DNA from: Microcaldota archaeon
GTDB lineage: Archaea; Micrarchaeota; Micrarchaeia; Anstonellales; Anstonellaceae
Direction of reading: 5' to 3'
DNA length: 7,755 bases
Assembly: GCA_023248455.1 (NCBI GenBank)
Contig: JAHFEN010000027.1
Span: 1-7,755, forward strand
The notes under the pieces: generated by a model
Told to the model about the DNA's origin: nothing
The model's database searches: none
What the model saw: the letters and a program-made list of their open reading frames with translations, nothing else
Shown: piece after piece, positions 1 through 6,538 of the stretch
How positions within the stretch are numbered: position 1 is the first letter of the stretch
How the letters are laid out: each line of letters begins with the position of its first letter
Translations under genes and position numbers: made by a program

Positions 1-4
1 AGAT

Positions 5-973
5 TCAGCCTGTGCTGCCTGCGAGCATGCCGCCCAGTATGCTGGAAAGCGCGAAGCGGATTCCGAAAAGTATCCCGAGCGCAATGGCAGCCAGGAGAGG
101 GAAGTACTTCAGGCCGTCCACGCGCCTGCCAGAGGACATAACGCCAACTGCCATGCACCCGAAGAATACCGTTATCACGATCGCAGAGGAGGCAAAAAGA
201 GCAACCGCCTCGGGCGTGAACAGGAGCTTTCCCTTGAAAATACCGACCGAGCCCGAGAGCGCCGCCATGCCGGAAGTTCCAGCGCTGCCAATCTTGCTCC
301 TTATCAGGAGCATGATGTCCACCAGAAAGGTGGAAACCCCGTAGAGCATGGGCGCCCCGAATGTCACTGCCGCCACTATGAAAAGGACGTAATTGAGTAT
401 TATCGAGTTTATCTCGCGGCGCACCGAGCGGAACTTCCTGATGTCAAGCGCAGTCCTCTCAAGGAGCTCGGCCATGTCGCCTCCAGAATGCAGCCCCTCC
501 ACGATGAGCCTGATGGTCTTATCAAGCGTGTTGGACTTTATGTGCTCGCCAATGCCCATTATCACCTGCTCAAGCGGCATGCCGGTTATGCTGTGCTTGC
601 CAGCCTTGTTTATCGCCGCAGTGAGCGGGCCGAACTCGTCGCGGGCTGATACGATGAGCGCCTTGTCTGGCGTGAGCCCGGAGCGTATGTTGGAGGAAAC
701 AAGGGACAGGAAATCAGGAAGGACCTCCTCGACCTTTGCCGCGCGCGAGTTGGCTCCAAGCATCAGGTAGGTGTAGACCACGATGTGGGTTATTCCGAAC
801 GCAAGCACGCTAGCCGCGAGCGCGAGCGTGGGGTCTGAGGTGAGGGCCACTGTAATTATGCCGACTGATGCGAATGATACGGCCAAAAGATAGGTGGAAA
901 ATCGCCTGGCGTCCATCTCAATGTCGTTGTAATTGAGGAGCCCGCTCCAGAGCCTGATGTATTTTTTCAGCAT
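5..973 (-). CDS. T2SSF-domain membrane platform protein, second of the pair (TadC-like)
   Basis: Inner platform protein of a type IV filament/type II secretion-type machine; it sits in the cytoplasmic membrane and transmits ATPase motion to the growing filament. The 322-residue product has hydrophobic segments at about residues 26-46, 50-72, 190-222, 255-279 and 290-316. A cytoplasmic helical region at about 83-190 has the T2SSF pattern, including LPDFLSLVSSNIRSGL and LHSGGDMAELLER. Only one T2SSF unit is present, unlike the fused archaellum protein FlaJ, which has two. It starts with ATG 9 nt after the stop of the other platform gene, so the two are almost certainly co-transcribed and probably form a TadB/TadC-like heteromer. 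It is complete, ending in TGA 4 nt from the window edge. The family is clear; the exact system (Tad, Epd or another archaeal filament) is inferred. Confidence 0.88.
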   Translation of the reverse strand: MLKKYIRLWSGLLNYNDIEMDARRFSTYLLAVSFASVGIITVALTSDPTLALAASVLAFGITHIVVYTYLMLGANSRAAKVEEVLPDFLSLVSSNIRSGLTPDKALIVSARDEFGPLTAAINKAGKHSITGMPLEQVIMGIGEHIKSNTLDKTIRLIVEGLHSGGDMAELLERTALDIRKFRSVRREINSIILNYVLFIVAAVTFGAPMLYGVSTFLVDIMLLIRSKIGSAGTSGMAALSGSVGIFKGKLLFTPEAVALFASSAIVITVFFGCMAVGVMSSGRRVDGLKYFPLLAAIALGILFGIRFALSSILGGMLAGSTG

Positions 974-982
974 ATGCCCGCC

Positions 983-1882
983 TTAGATAGCCACTACTGG
1001 CCTTCTGCTTTCGATAAGCCCTATGAACATGTACTGCACGAATATGAGCACGCCAAGAATGAATACGAATATCGTGTCGGTTATGGGCACCTCCACGAAC
1101 GAGGAGATGACCATCATGAAGATGAGTGAGATGGTGGGCACAATGATGCATGCCATCAGGTACATTATTGCCAGCGTGTTCAGCTGCGCCCCGTAATTGC
1201 GCATCTCGATCCTCTGTTCCTCAGAGAGGAATTCCACTATGTCTGCAAGCACGGGTCCGATGTCTGTGCCTGCTTTCACCGCGTTTGACATCTGCCATAG
1301 GATGCGGCTGTAATAATACGAGGGGTTGCGCATCGCCGAGTCCTCGAGCGCATCAGCCAGGTTAATGCCACCCTGCACGCTGGTCACTATCTTGTCAAGC
1401 TCATCTGACACTGCGCCATAGCCATGCGAAGCCGAAACCAGCGCCTCAAAGAGCGGCACGCCCGCGGTGGTCTGTATGCGCAGGTGCCTTGCGGCAAACA
1501 GTAGATCCCTGTCCATCTGCGCGACTTTCTTGTTCCCCAGCCACTTTGGATAGACCATACAGAAGAAGAAAACTGCCATTGAAACAGTCAATGCGGCAAT
1601 AAGCCCCCATAAGAGCGGGTTTGCAAAATTGATTTTGTAGAGAACCATATAAACCAGCACTTCGGTAAGAATGAAATAGAGAAGCGAGTTCAAGACAGAT
1701 AGGCCCACGTACTCGCGAGCCGTGATCTCAGAGTCCAGCTTGTGAAGCTCCTTTTCAACGAACTTCAGGTTGCGCAGCACGTGCGAGGCTATTCCATAAA
1801 AATAGTGGGCAGGCACCATTGCCTGCCTTTGCGGAACCAGGAGCAGGGGCACGCTCACGTTGGATTTTTTCTTGGCGCCCAT
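983..1882 (-). CDS. T2SSF-domain membrane platform protein, first of the pair (TadB-like)
   Basis: Membrane platform subunit of 299 residues, partner of the downstream T2SSF protein and of the ATPase encoded just upstream. Hydrophobic segments lie at about residues 57-82, 88-111, 234-261 and 268-290. The cytoplasmic T2SSF region is at about 122-233, with the hallmark stretch DRDLLFAARHLRIQTTAGVPL followed by GGINLADALEDSA and the second helical half NAVKAGTDIGPVLADI. The N-terminal 50 residues are basic and probably cytoplasmic. The start is supported by GGTGAT at 1888-1893, 5 nt before the ATG. A 48-nt gap separates it from the ATPase stop. Two adjacent single-T2SSF proteins resemble the bacterial TadB/TadC arrangement and the archaeal relatives from which Tad is thought to derive. 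Which of the two corresponds to TadB is a guess from gene order. Confidence 0.88.
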   Translation of the reverse strand: MGAKKKSNVSVPLLLVPQRQAMVPAHYFYGIASHVLRNLKFVEKELHKLDSEITAREYVGLSVLNSLLYFILTEVLVYMVLYKINFANPLLWGLIAALTVSMAVFFFCMVYPKWLGNKKVAQMDRDLLFAARHLRIQTTAGVPLFEALVSASHGYGAVSDELDKIVTSVQGGINLADALEDSAMRNPSYYYSRILWQMSNAVKAGTDIGPVLADIVEFLSEEQRIEMRNYGAQLNTLAIMYLMACIIVPTISLIFMMVISSFVEVPITDTIFVFILGVLIFVQYMFIGLIESRRPVVAI

Positions 1883-1887
1883 GTGAA

Positions 1888-1893
1888 ATCACC
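1888..1893 (-). promoter_or_regulatory. Shine-Dalgarno site of the first platform gene
   Basis: On the minus strand this reads GGTGAT, a direct match to the 3' part of the archaeal consensus GGAGGTGAT, 5 nt before the ATG at 1882. It fixes the start of the T2SSF gene. Confidence 0.6.
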
Positions 1894-1930
1894 CAGGGGT
1901 GCTGCTTTTATTGCATCCTTAGGCCTCAGC

Positions 1931-3448
1931 TCATTTGGCAATCTTCTTCATGAGGCTTTCGCGGTCGTCGTAATACTGCACTATGGTCTTTCCGACCTCC
2001 TCCACGCTGTTGATTTTCTTTTCTGCCAGGTAGTGGAGGACCTTTGCGCGCTCCTTTATGGACGCCTTTATCTCCTCGTCATCCATGCGCGTGTAGGTGC
2101 GGAGGGTCTCAAGCATGCGCACGCTCGGGTTCTCCTCCTCAAGCCTGTCGCGGTTCGAGCGCCAGCGGTAGACTATGTTCGCCCTCACGCTCTCGCCCTT
2201 TTCAGAGGGTATGAGCTCGCCGATTTTAAACACCCTCCGGATTCCGCTTCTCCTGTCGCGGTACATTGAAAGCACGAAGTGCAGCGACTCCAGAACAACC
2301 TCCGGGAGCTCAATGGGCGGGCTCACCAGGCGCTTGAACGTCTCGAAAACCGTTTCCGCGTGCATGGTGGCATAGACCGAGTGCCCTGTATGCATTGCCT
2401 CAAATAGCACTTCCGCCTCCTCTGCCCTCCTGATTTCCCCGACTATGATGCGGTCAGGCCTCATGCGCAGCGCGTTCACCATCAGGTCCAGCATTGACAC
2501 TGACCCTCTCCCTTCCCTTCCGCCCTCGCGCACCACCATGGGCACCCATTGCAGATAGGATGGGAGGGTGATTTCGCGGGTCTGCTCGATCGAAATGACG
2601 CGCTGGTTCTGCGGTATGAAATTGCAGATGACGTTGAGGATGGAGGTCTTTCCCGCCCCAGTGCCTCCAGAAACCAGGATATTGAGTTCGTACTGCATGG
2701 CAAGCCAGACAAAGGCTGCCACTTCCTCGGAGATGGTGTTGGCAAGAATCAGGTCGGTGATTGTCCAGGGCTTACGCGCGAATTTCCTTATCGTTATGGT
2801 GTTCCCGAACATGGATATGGGCGTGAGGGTAGCATTCACGCGGTCGCCTGAAGGAAGGTATGCGTCGAGGAGCGGATCCTGCGCGGTGATCTGCCTGCCC
2901 ACGCGCCTGCCAATCAGGCTTGCATAGTCCCAGATTTTCGCCTCGGACTCGATGTGCAGATTTGTTGTGCACCATCCGTATTTCTTGTGGTATATCCAGA
3001 CTGGGTCGCGGGCGGAGTTGACGCATATCTCCTCCAGACCGTCGTCATGCAGCAGGAATTCCAGGTCCCCAAGGCCCAGAAGCTCCTGCACCATGTGGCC
3101 AGCGAGCTCCTGCGCCTTCTGCTCGGTCAGCCTTGGAATCCTCTCCTTCACAAGCTTAAGCGCAAGATCGTTGAATTTTTTCTTGAGGTCCGCCATCAGC
3201 TTGATGTCAAGAACTTCGGCGGAGGTCAGCCTCACCTGCTTCAGCAGTTCCATCTTCACAGTCTCAAGGTAGGCTGCCGTTGCAGGCTCGGGCCTGGGCA
3301 CATAAAGGCTGTAGAGGGGCACTGTCCCGCTTGGCTTGAAAATCGTGACAGTCGATTCTATGCCGTCAGCTGTTAGCTTGTAAGTTTCAAGCTGCTTTGA
3401 GGCGTCCGCCCTGGGCGCGTCTGGTTTATCCTTTTTCGGTTCAGCCAT
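1931..3448 (-). CDS. Type II/IV secretion system ATPase (TadA/VirB11/GspE superfamily)
   Basis: Cytoplasmic hexameric ATPase expected to power filament assembly by acting on the two T2SSF proteins encoded next. The 505-residue product has an N-terminal domain (about 20-225) with the archaeal TadA-like opening YKLTADGIESTVTIF and the conserved stretch QDPLLDAYLPSGDRVNATL near 190-208. The ATPase core follows: Walker A GGTGAGKT at 261-268, Asp box IEQTREI at 287-293, arginine-rich ALRMRPDR, Walker B IIVGEIR at 334-340 with Glu338, and His box AMHTGHSVYATMHA at 351-364. A charged helical C-terminal part covers about 430-505. The Asp box normally reads IEDT; here Gln289 replaces Asp, while Glu288 and Glu292 are kept. 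ATG lies 9 nt after the stop of the CBS gene. There is no N-terminal zinc-binding domain as in GspE/PilB. Archaellum FlaI is less likely because no other fla genes are present. Confidence 0.95.
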   Translation of the reverse strand: MAEPKKDKPDAPRADASKQLETYKLTADGIESTVTIFKPSGTVPLYSLYVPRPEPATAAYLETVKMELLKQVRLTSAEVLDIKLMADLKKKFNDLALKLVKERIPRLTEQKAQELAGHMVQELLGLGDLEFLLHDDGLEEICVNSARDPVWIYHKKYGWCTTNLHIESEAKIWDYASLIGRRVGRQITAQDPLLDAYLPSGDRVNATLTPISMFGNTITIRKFARKPWTITDLILANTISEEVAAFVWLAMQYELNILVSGGTGAGKTSILNVICNFIPQNQRVISIEQTREITLPSYLQWVPMVVREGGREGRGSVSMLDLMVNALRMRPDRIIVGEIRRAEEAEVLFEAMHTGHSVYATMHAETVFETFKRLVSPPIELPEVVLESLHFVLSMYRDRRSGIRRVFKIGELIPSEKGESVRANIVYRWRSNRDRLEEENPSVRMLETLRTYTRMDDEEIKASIKERAKVLHYLAEKKINSVEEVGKTIVQYYDDRESLMKKIAK

Positions 3449-3457
3449 GGTTTCATC

Positions 3458-4120
3458 CTATGACTCAGGCCTGTGCAGCTTCATCTTCCCGAATATGTTG
3501 TACTCCAGTTTCAAAAGGCCGTTTTTTTCAAGAGAGTTGGCGTACTCCTCGACTTCCTGTATTGTGAGGTTGCATTTCTTTGCCACCTCGTCAGCGGATG
3601 CCGAGCCGCGCCTCTGGACATAATGCACGATGTGGTCAATGGCGGTGTTGCCCTCCAGCATGTCCATCTCCAGCGCCTTTTCCTTGGTGCGCACAGGGAG
3701 TTTGCCCCCCTCGGAGAGCATTTTGGACATCTCTTTTCTAATATCGGAAACTCTCACAATGCCGATCACTTTTTTTTCCTTGTCAAGGACCGGGATGACA
3801 TCCACGTTCCTGTGCACCAAGAGAAGGAGCATGGAGAATATGTCAGCATCTGGGTGCAGCCATGTCTTGGTCGATCGGATGTGCTTGCTCACGACATCGG
3901 TGCGCACCTTGTCGGTGTCAGCCCTGCTCACGCCGACAAGTCCCCTTTTCACGAATACCGCTGCAAGGTCGGAAGTGAGGAACATGCCTATGAACTTGCG
4001 GGCGCGGATCACTGGCGCCTCGGACTGGTCGTTGCTCGCGAGTTTCTTTGCAGCCTCTGCAAGCGTGTCATCCGCCTCAAGCGAAAGGAAATCCTTCACC
4101 ATTATTTCCGAGACTTTCAT
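3458..4120 (-). CDS. Two CBS domains plus C-terminal winged helix, probable regulator
   Basis: A soluble, cytoplasmic 220-residue protein. CBS1 spans about residues 1-56 and contains APVIRARKFIGMFLTSDL. CBS2 spans about 76-131 and contains IPVLDKEKKVIGIVRVSDI. Both carry the Thr/Ser-x-Asp (TSD, VSD) element that commonly contacts the ribose/phosphate of adenine nucleotides, so ligand binding is plausible. Residues about 155-215 (3476-3658) look like a winged helix: a helix (IDHIVHYVQRRG), a SADEVAKKCNLTIQEVEEYANSLEKNG helix-turn-helix, and a wing (LLKLEYNIFGKMKLH). Such modules bind DNA or proteins. The gene lies between the last pseudopilin and the ATPase, so it probably regulates the machine, either by transcription or by contacting its cytoplasmic parts; which one cannot be told. 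I chose the ATG at 4120 (MKVSEIM, 10 nt after the upstream stop, AGGG just before it) over the ATG at 4138, which would overlap the previous gene. Confidence 0.85.
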   Translation of the reverse strand: MKVSEIMVKDFLSLEADDTLAEAAKKLASNDQSEAPVIRARKFIGMFLTSDLAAVFVKRGLVGVSRADTDKVRTDVVSKHIRSTKTWLHPDADIFSMLLLLVHRNVDVIPVLDKEKKVIGIVRVSDIRKEMSKMLSEGGKLPVRTKEKALEMDMLEGNTAIDHIVHYVQRRGSASADEVAKKCNLTIQEVEEYANSLEKNGLLKLEYNIFGKMKLHRPES

Positions 4121-4130
4121 GGAAAACCCT

Positions 4131-5057
4131 TTATGCAATCCTTATCCTTCCGGTCTTGTTTGCTGCTGAAAGCACGCTTATTGTATCGTTAGCCTCGACA
4201 TATGCTGGATTCGTCAATCCAATTGAAGCTTTTAAACCTATATTCCCGCTGTAGTGCACCTGCACGGCAGACGCAGGGGCGAATTGCACAAAACCGACCA
4301 GGCTCCCGCCCTGCGTTATGTTTAGCCTGCTGGTGCCGTTCTTATCCAAGGACATCTGGCCGCTGTCGAATATTGGCACCAACCTAGTGTCCCGCACGAG
4401 TATGCGCACGCTTGTCCGGTTCTCGCTGGAATTTGAGACCGCCCCCCAGGATGCGCCATCAGCCCAGGAAGGCTGGGAGGTAATGTTCAGTTCATAGCTT
4501 CTAACGCTGCCTGAGCTGCCTTGGGAGTCTCCAGGGGTGATGAAAAAGTCGGCAGGCGAGTGCGTTATTGCAATTGCGCCAGGCTGCACCAGAAGCGAAC
4601 CCTGTTTCAGGTTGGAGAGGCTCAGCGTCACGTTGAGGTCGGAGAAATTCCCCTCGAACTGCGCGAACCTGTCAAAGTCCGAGGCAGCGCCTGGCGCAAT
4701 GGGGAGATTTTCACTCAGGAGCACGGTGCTGTTCTGCACGGTGACATTTATAGAACCTGAAAGCATCAGCCCAAGGTCGGACTGCAAATCCTCGTATGTG
4801 TCGGTCGTCCTGTCCAGCTCCAAAAGGGAAATCGCGGTCTGCCTGGACTTCGCTGTCTGCTCGGCAAGGTACGTTGCAAAGGCAAGCAGGCTGATCGAAA
4901 GGAGCAGCACTGATATGGTGAACAGGATCCCCTTCCTTGCACCGGCCATTCGCATCCGCTTCAGCAGCCCGGCTTTTGCAATTCCATTTCGACCCTGCAT
5001 GCTCTCAAGCAATCCGTGCATGGGATGCCCGCTGTCCGTTTCTCCTACTTTTGCCAT
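4131..5057 (-). CDS. Large pseudopilin-like exported protein lacking the acidic residue (GspK-like role?)
   Basis: 308 residues: a basic cytoplasmic N-terminus of about 42 residues, then a hydrophobic segment at about 43-66 preceded by ARKG, then a serine/asparagine-rich extracytoplasmic domain predicted to be mostly beta. The segment looks like a prepilin N-terminus (K-G before ILFTISV) but has no Glu or Asp near +5. Eleven N-x-S/T sequons occur in the exported part, suggesting heavy glycosylation by AglB. There are no cysteines. The start is backed by GAGG at 5066-5069, 8 nt before the ATG, and the gene overlaps the previous one by 13 nt, implying coupled translation. It is the largest of the four pilin-like proteins in the window. 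I infer a minor pseudopilin or tip component. A simple single-pass membrane protein, unprocessed, is the main alternative. I do not recognise a specific family. Confidence 0.7.
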   Translation of the reverse strand: MAKVGETDSGHPMHGLLESMQGRNGIAKAGLLKRMRMAGARKGILFTISVLLLSISLLAFATYLAEQTAKSRQTAISLLELDRTTDTYEDLQSDLGLMLSGSINVTVQNSTVLLSENLPIAPGAASDFDRFAQFEGNFSDLNVTLSLSNLKQGSLLVQPGAIAITHSPADFFITPGDSQGSSGSVRSYELNITSQPSWADGASWGAVSNSSENRTSVRILVRDTRLVPIFDSGQMSLDKNGTSRLNITQGGSLVGFVQFAPASAVQVHYSGNIGLKASIGLTNPAYVEANDTISVLSAANKTGRIRIA

Positions 5058-5488
5058 AATGATATCCTCGCTATCGAGTAATTGGAAACCAGCCGGTTCC
5101 GAACCGCCAGGAAGTCCCGCCGCGCCCCGTAAATCGTAATGTTCTGCGGGGTCGGCTCGCCGAAGTCCTGTATCGAAACCAGGTTGAACGAGCCGCTGTC
5201 ATAGTAATAGGTGCTAATCTGCAAATGCGCGCCAATGCTCGACGGCAAGGTGGAGTTGAGCGTGCTGCCAATAAGCGCTGGGTCGAGCGTGGCCAGTATC
5301 CCCAGGTCGTCCATTGAGGCAAGCACGTCCTTGCCCAGGCGTACCACCTGAACCTGCGCGATCGGGTCTTCGTCTGCCTGTCCGGACAGGAAGATCACGG
5401 TGGCAAGCACTAGCACCATGAGAAAAACGCCCAGCGTGGCGTCTATGCTGTAAATGAATCCGGGCCTGCCTGTTGTTTTACAATTCAT
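5045..5488 (-). CDS. Small pseudopilin-like protein (FIYSID N-terminus)
   Basis: 147 residues with a short N-terminus (MNCKTTGRPG), then FIYSIDATLG leading into a hydrophobic helix at about 17-35, then an acidic turn (GQADEDP) and a beta-rich exported domain. This is the layout of a type IV prepilin: a short basic leader ending in Gly, a hydrophobic helix with one acidic residue (Asp16) near its start, and a soluble head. If cleavage is after Gly10, Asp16 is at +6. The N-terminus resembles uncharacterised archaeal proteins often found beside TadA/TadC genes; this is from memory of the family, not a search. ATG is preceded by GGGTG, 7 nt upstream. The gap to the upstream pilin gene is 48 nt and its end overlaps the next gene. 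It probably forms part of a filament or its base. Confidence 0.72.
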   Translation of the reverse strand: MNCKTTGRPGFIYSIDATLGVFLMVLVLATVIFLSGQADEDPIAQVQVVRLGKDVLASMDDLGILATLDPALIGSTLNSTLPSSIGAHLQISTYYYDSGSFNLVSIQDFGEPTPQNITIYGARRDFLAVRNRLVSNYSIARISLWQK

Positions 5489-5536
5489 GCGAATGCACCC
5501 AAATTGCAGGTGGCGGCTCGAGAAGCTCCCTTCCCA

Positions 5537-6067
5537 TCACTCATACAACCTCACCCTGACAAATGTTGGCTGGCCGTTGTAGCTTCCCAGCCTTGAGACT
5601 TCCACAGACCTGGAGGCGTTTCCTGGCTCCTTGCCCAAAGTGGCAATCCTTGCGCCATCGGGAGTCTCGATTTTTATGAAGAAATCCCGGTCAGTGCCAA
5701 GAAGGAGCTTGGCATTTGCATAAGACTGGTTCGAAAGGGAAGCGAACGCGGAAATCCTGTTTGGGTCAAGCTGGTAGGGTTTTGAGGCAAGGCCTATGCT
5801 CTGCGCGGAAAGGGGCGAGGATGTCCAGTTGAAAGGCTGCCCTGATGATGAGACCAGCTGCCCGGCAATGTCAATGGCCCTGGATTCAATATTGTTGCTC
5901 TCCGCGTGCTCGATGTAGCGAACGGAAAATATGTCCCACAGCACTATGAAATATGCAAGCAGCACGAGGAATATGAAAAGCCCTGCCATGAAGTCAAGCG
6001 GGATCGCCTGCCCCCTTGCATGCTTTCTGCTGGAAATCCCCTTGAGCAAATAGCCTATCTCAGCCAA
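5537..6067 (-). CDS. Pseudopilin-like protein (GQAIPLDF N-terminus), TTG start
   Basis: 176 residues from a TTG start. Leader of about 19 residues (basic SRKHARG), then QAIPLDFMAG and a hydrophobic helix at about 26-47, then an amphipathic stretch (SVRYIEHAESNNIESRAIDIA) and an exported domain with NWT, NQS and NAS sequons. The leader-Gly-Gln-hydrophobic-Asp pattern fits an archaeal prepilin; Asp25 is the acidic residue. I chose TTG at 6067 because GGAGGTG (6074-6080) sits 6 nt before it. The ATG at 6097 would extend the protein by 10 residues but would place that ideal site inside the coding region. TTG overlaps the TGA of the upstream pilin gene (stop at 6060-6062), so the two are translationally coupled. 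It is likely a minor pilin of the same filament. It has no cysteines in the exported part. Confidence 0.72.
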   Translation of the reverse strand: MAEIGYLLKGISSRKHARGQAIPLDFMAGLFIFLVLLAYFIVLWDIFSVRYIEHAESNNIESRAIDIAGQLVSSSGQPFNWTSSPLSAQSIGLASKPYQLDPNRISAFASLSNQSYANAKLLLGTDRDFFIKIETPDGARIATLGKEPGNASRSVEVSRLGSYNGQPTFVRVRLYE

Positions 6068-6473
6068 CCAGCACACCTCCATTGACGTTCCTGACAAGGC
6101 TGTCCTGCGTTATGCTGAAGCTGGAAGAGCTTCCGTTGCTTATGTTGGATGTGGAAAACAGGCAGCCCGTTCCCTGGCTGCCATAATTGACTGAAATCGA
6201 GCGGTTTATCCCGATCACCAAAATAGTATAGTTCATGTCCGCAAGGGAGGCAGGCCTGCGCAAAACCGCGGAGGCGCCGTCCCCAGCCGCATCCACTGCA
6301 GAAATCTGCGAAGCCACGGCATGGCATATGCGCATGGATTCGGCATAGGCTGAAAGCGCTGACGAGTCCTGGCTGCTCTGGAAATTTATGACCATGCACA
6401 GGACCATCACCAGCACCATGAATGCCGCTGTGAAAAGGAATTCGAGCGAAGACTGCGCGCGCGTTTGTTTCAC
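6060..6473 (-). CDS. Class III signal peptide pilin-like protein (QSSLEF), probable GTG start
   Basis: 137 residues from GTG at 6473. The leader MKQTRA is followed by Gln7-Ser-Ser-Leu-Glu11-Phe-Leu-Phe and a hydrophobic helix to about residue 31. Q-x-S-x-E-x-x-x-hydrophobic is the archaeal class III prepilin motif known from methanogen pilins processed by EppA, with cleavage before Gln and Glu at +5. The exported part is short (about 105 residues), rich in Ser and Asn, with NYT, NIS and NGS sequons and two cysteines (50 and 104) that may pair. This is the best candidate for a structural pilin here. A longer reading frame reaches ATG 6578 but would overlap the vWA gene and put 35 non-signal-like residues before the motif. 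GTG 6479 is a second choice. Position 6473 is preferred because a TATA box centre lies 26 nt upstream, which suggests a leaderless transcript. Confidence 0.8.
   Translation of the reverse strand: MKQTRAQSSLEFLFTAAFMVLVMVLCMVINFQSSQDSSALSAYAESMRICHAVASQISAVDAAGDGASAVLRRPASLADMNYTILVIGINRSISVNYGSQGTGCLFSTSNISNGSSSSFSITQDSLVRNVNGGVLVG
6074..6080 (-). promoter_or_regulatory. Strong Shine-Dalgarno site deciding a TTG start
   Basis: The minus strand reads GGAGGTG, seven matched bases of the archaeal consensus GGAGGTGAT. It is followed after 6 nt by TTG (6067-6065), the chosen start of the GQAIPLDF pilin. The site lies inside the 3' end of the upstream pilin gene, so translation of the pair is probably coupled. 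Confidence 0.7.
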
Positions 6474-6494
6474 CCTCACCCATTCGCTCTTTTC

Positions 6495-6503
6495 TTTTAA
6501 ATA
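6495..6503 (-). promoter_or_regulatory. Archaeal TATA box, internal promoter for the pilin genes
   Basis: The minus strand reads TATTTAAAA in the 65-nt gap between the vWA gene stop (6539) and the pilin gene, with purine-rich GACAGAA just upstream as a possible TFB recognition element. The box centre at 6499 is 26 nt before GTG 6473, the usual TATA-to-start distance, so the transcript would be nearly leaderless. This would let the pilin-to-platform genes be expressed separately from the vWA gene. It is a sequence match only; no transcription data. Confidence 0.5.
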
Positions 6504-6538
6504 GATTCTGTCCGCGTCGCTGCCCGCCTTGCTTCTTT

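Noticed and set aside
1904..1914. Possible TATA-like GCAATAAAAGC before the first platform gene
   Set aside because: Only a loose match in a 48-nt gap, and the gene has its own Shine-Dalgarno site; continued transcription from upstream is a simpler reading.
2482..3026. Minus-strand alternative frames inside the ATPase gene
   Set aside because: Arg/Pro/Ser-rich shadow frames with no domain, lying within an intact ATPase reading frame.
5..3448. Archaellum (FlaI/FlaJ) machinery
   Set aside because: The platform is two single-T2SSF proteins rather than one fused FlaJ, and no flagellin or FlaC-H type genes are seen next to it.
4121..4138. ATG at 4138 as start of the CBS gene
   Set aside because: It adds six residues (MHKGFS) outside the CBS fold and overlaps the previous gene, while ATG 4120 fits the usual CBS opening; the choice is not certain.
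3473..4192. Long plus-strand open frame (239 codons) opposite the CBS/winged-helix gene
   Set aside because: It is antisense to a clear CBS-domain protein, has a His- and Leu-rich composition typical of a mirrored frame, and shows no domain.
6055..6483. Minus-strand frame starting MGEGETNARAV, overlapping the QSSLE pilin
   Set aside because: Shifted frame of the pilin gene; His/Cys/Gly-rich with no hydrophobic helix, whereas the pilin frame shows a clear class III signal.
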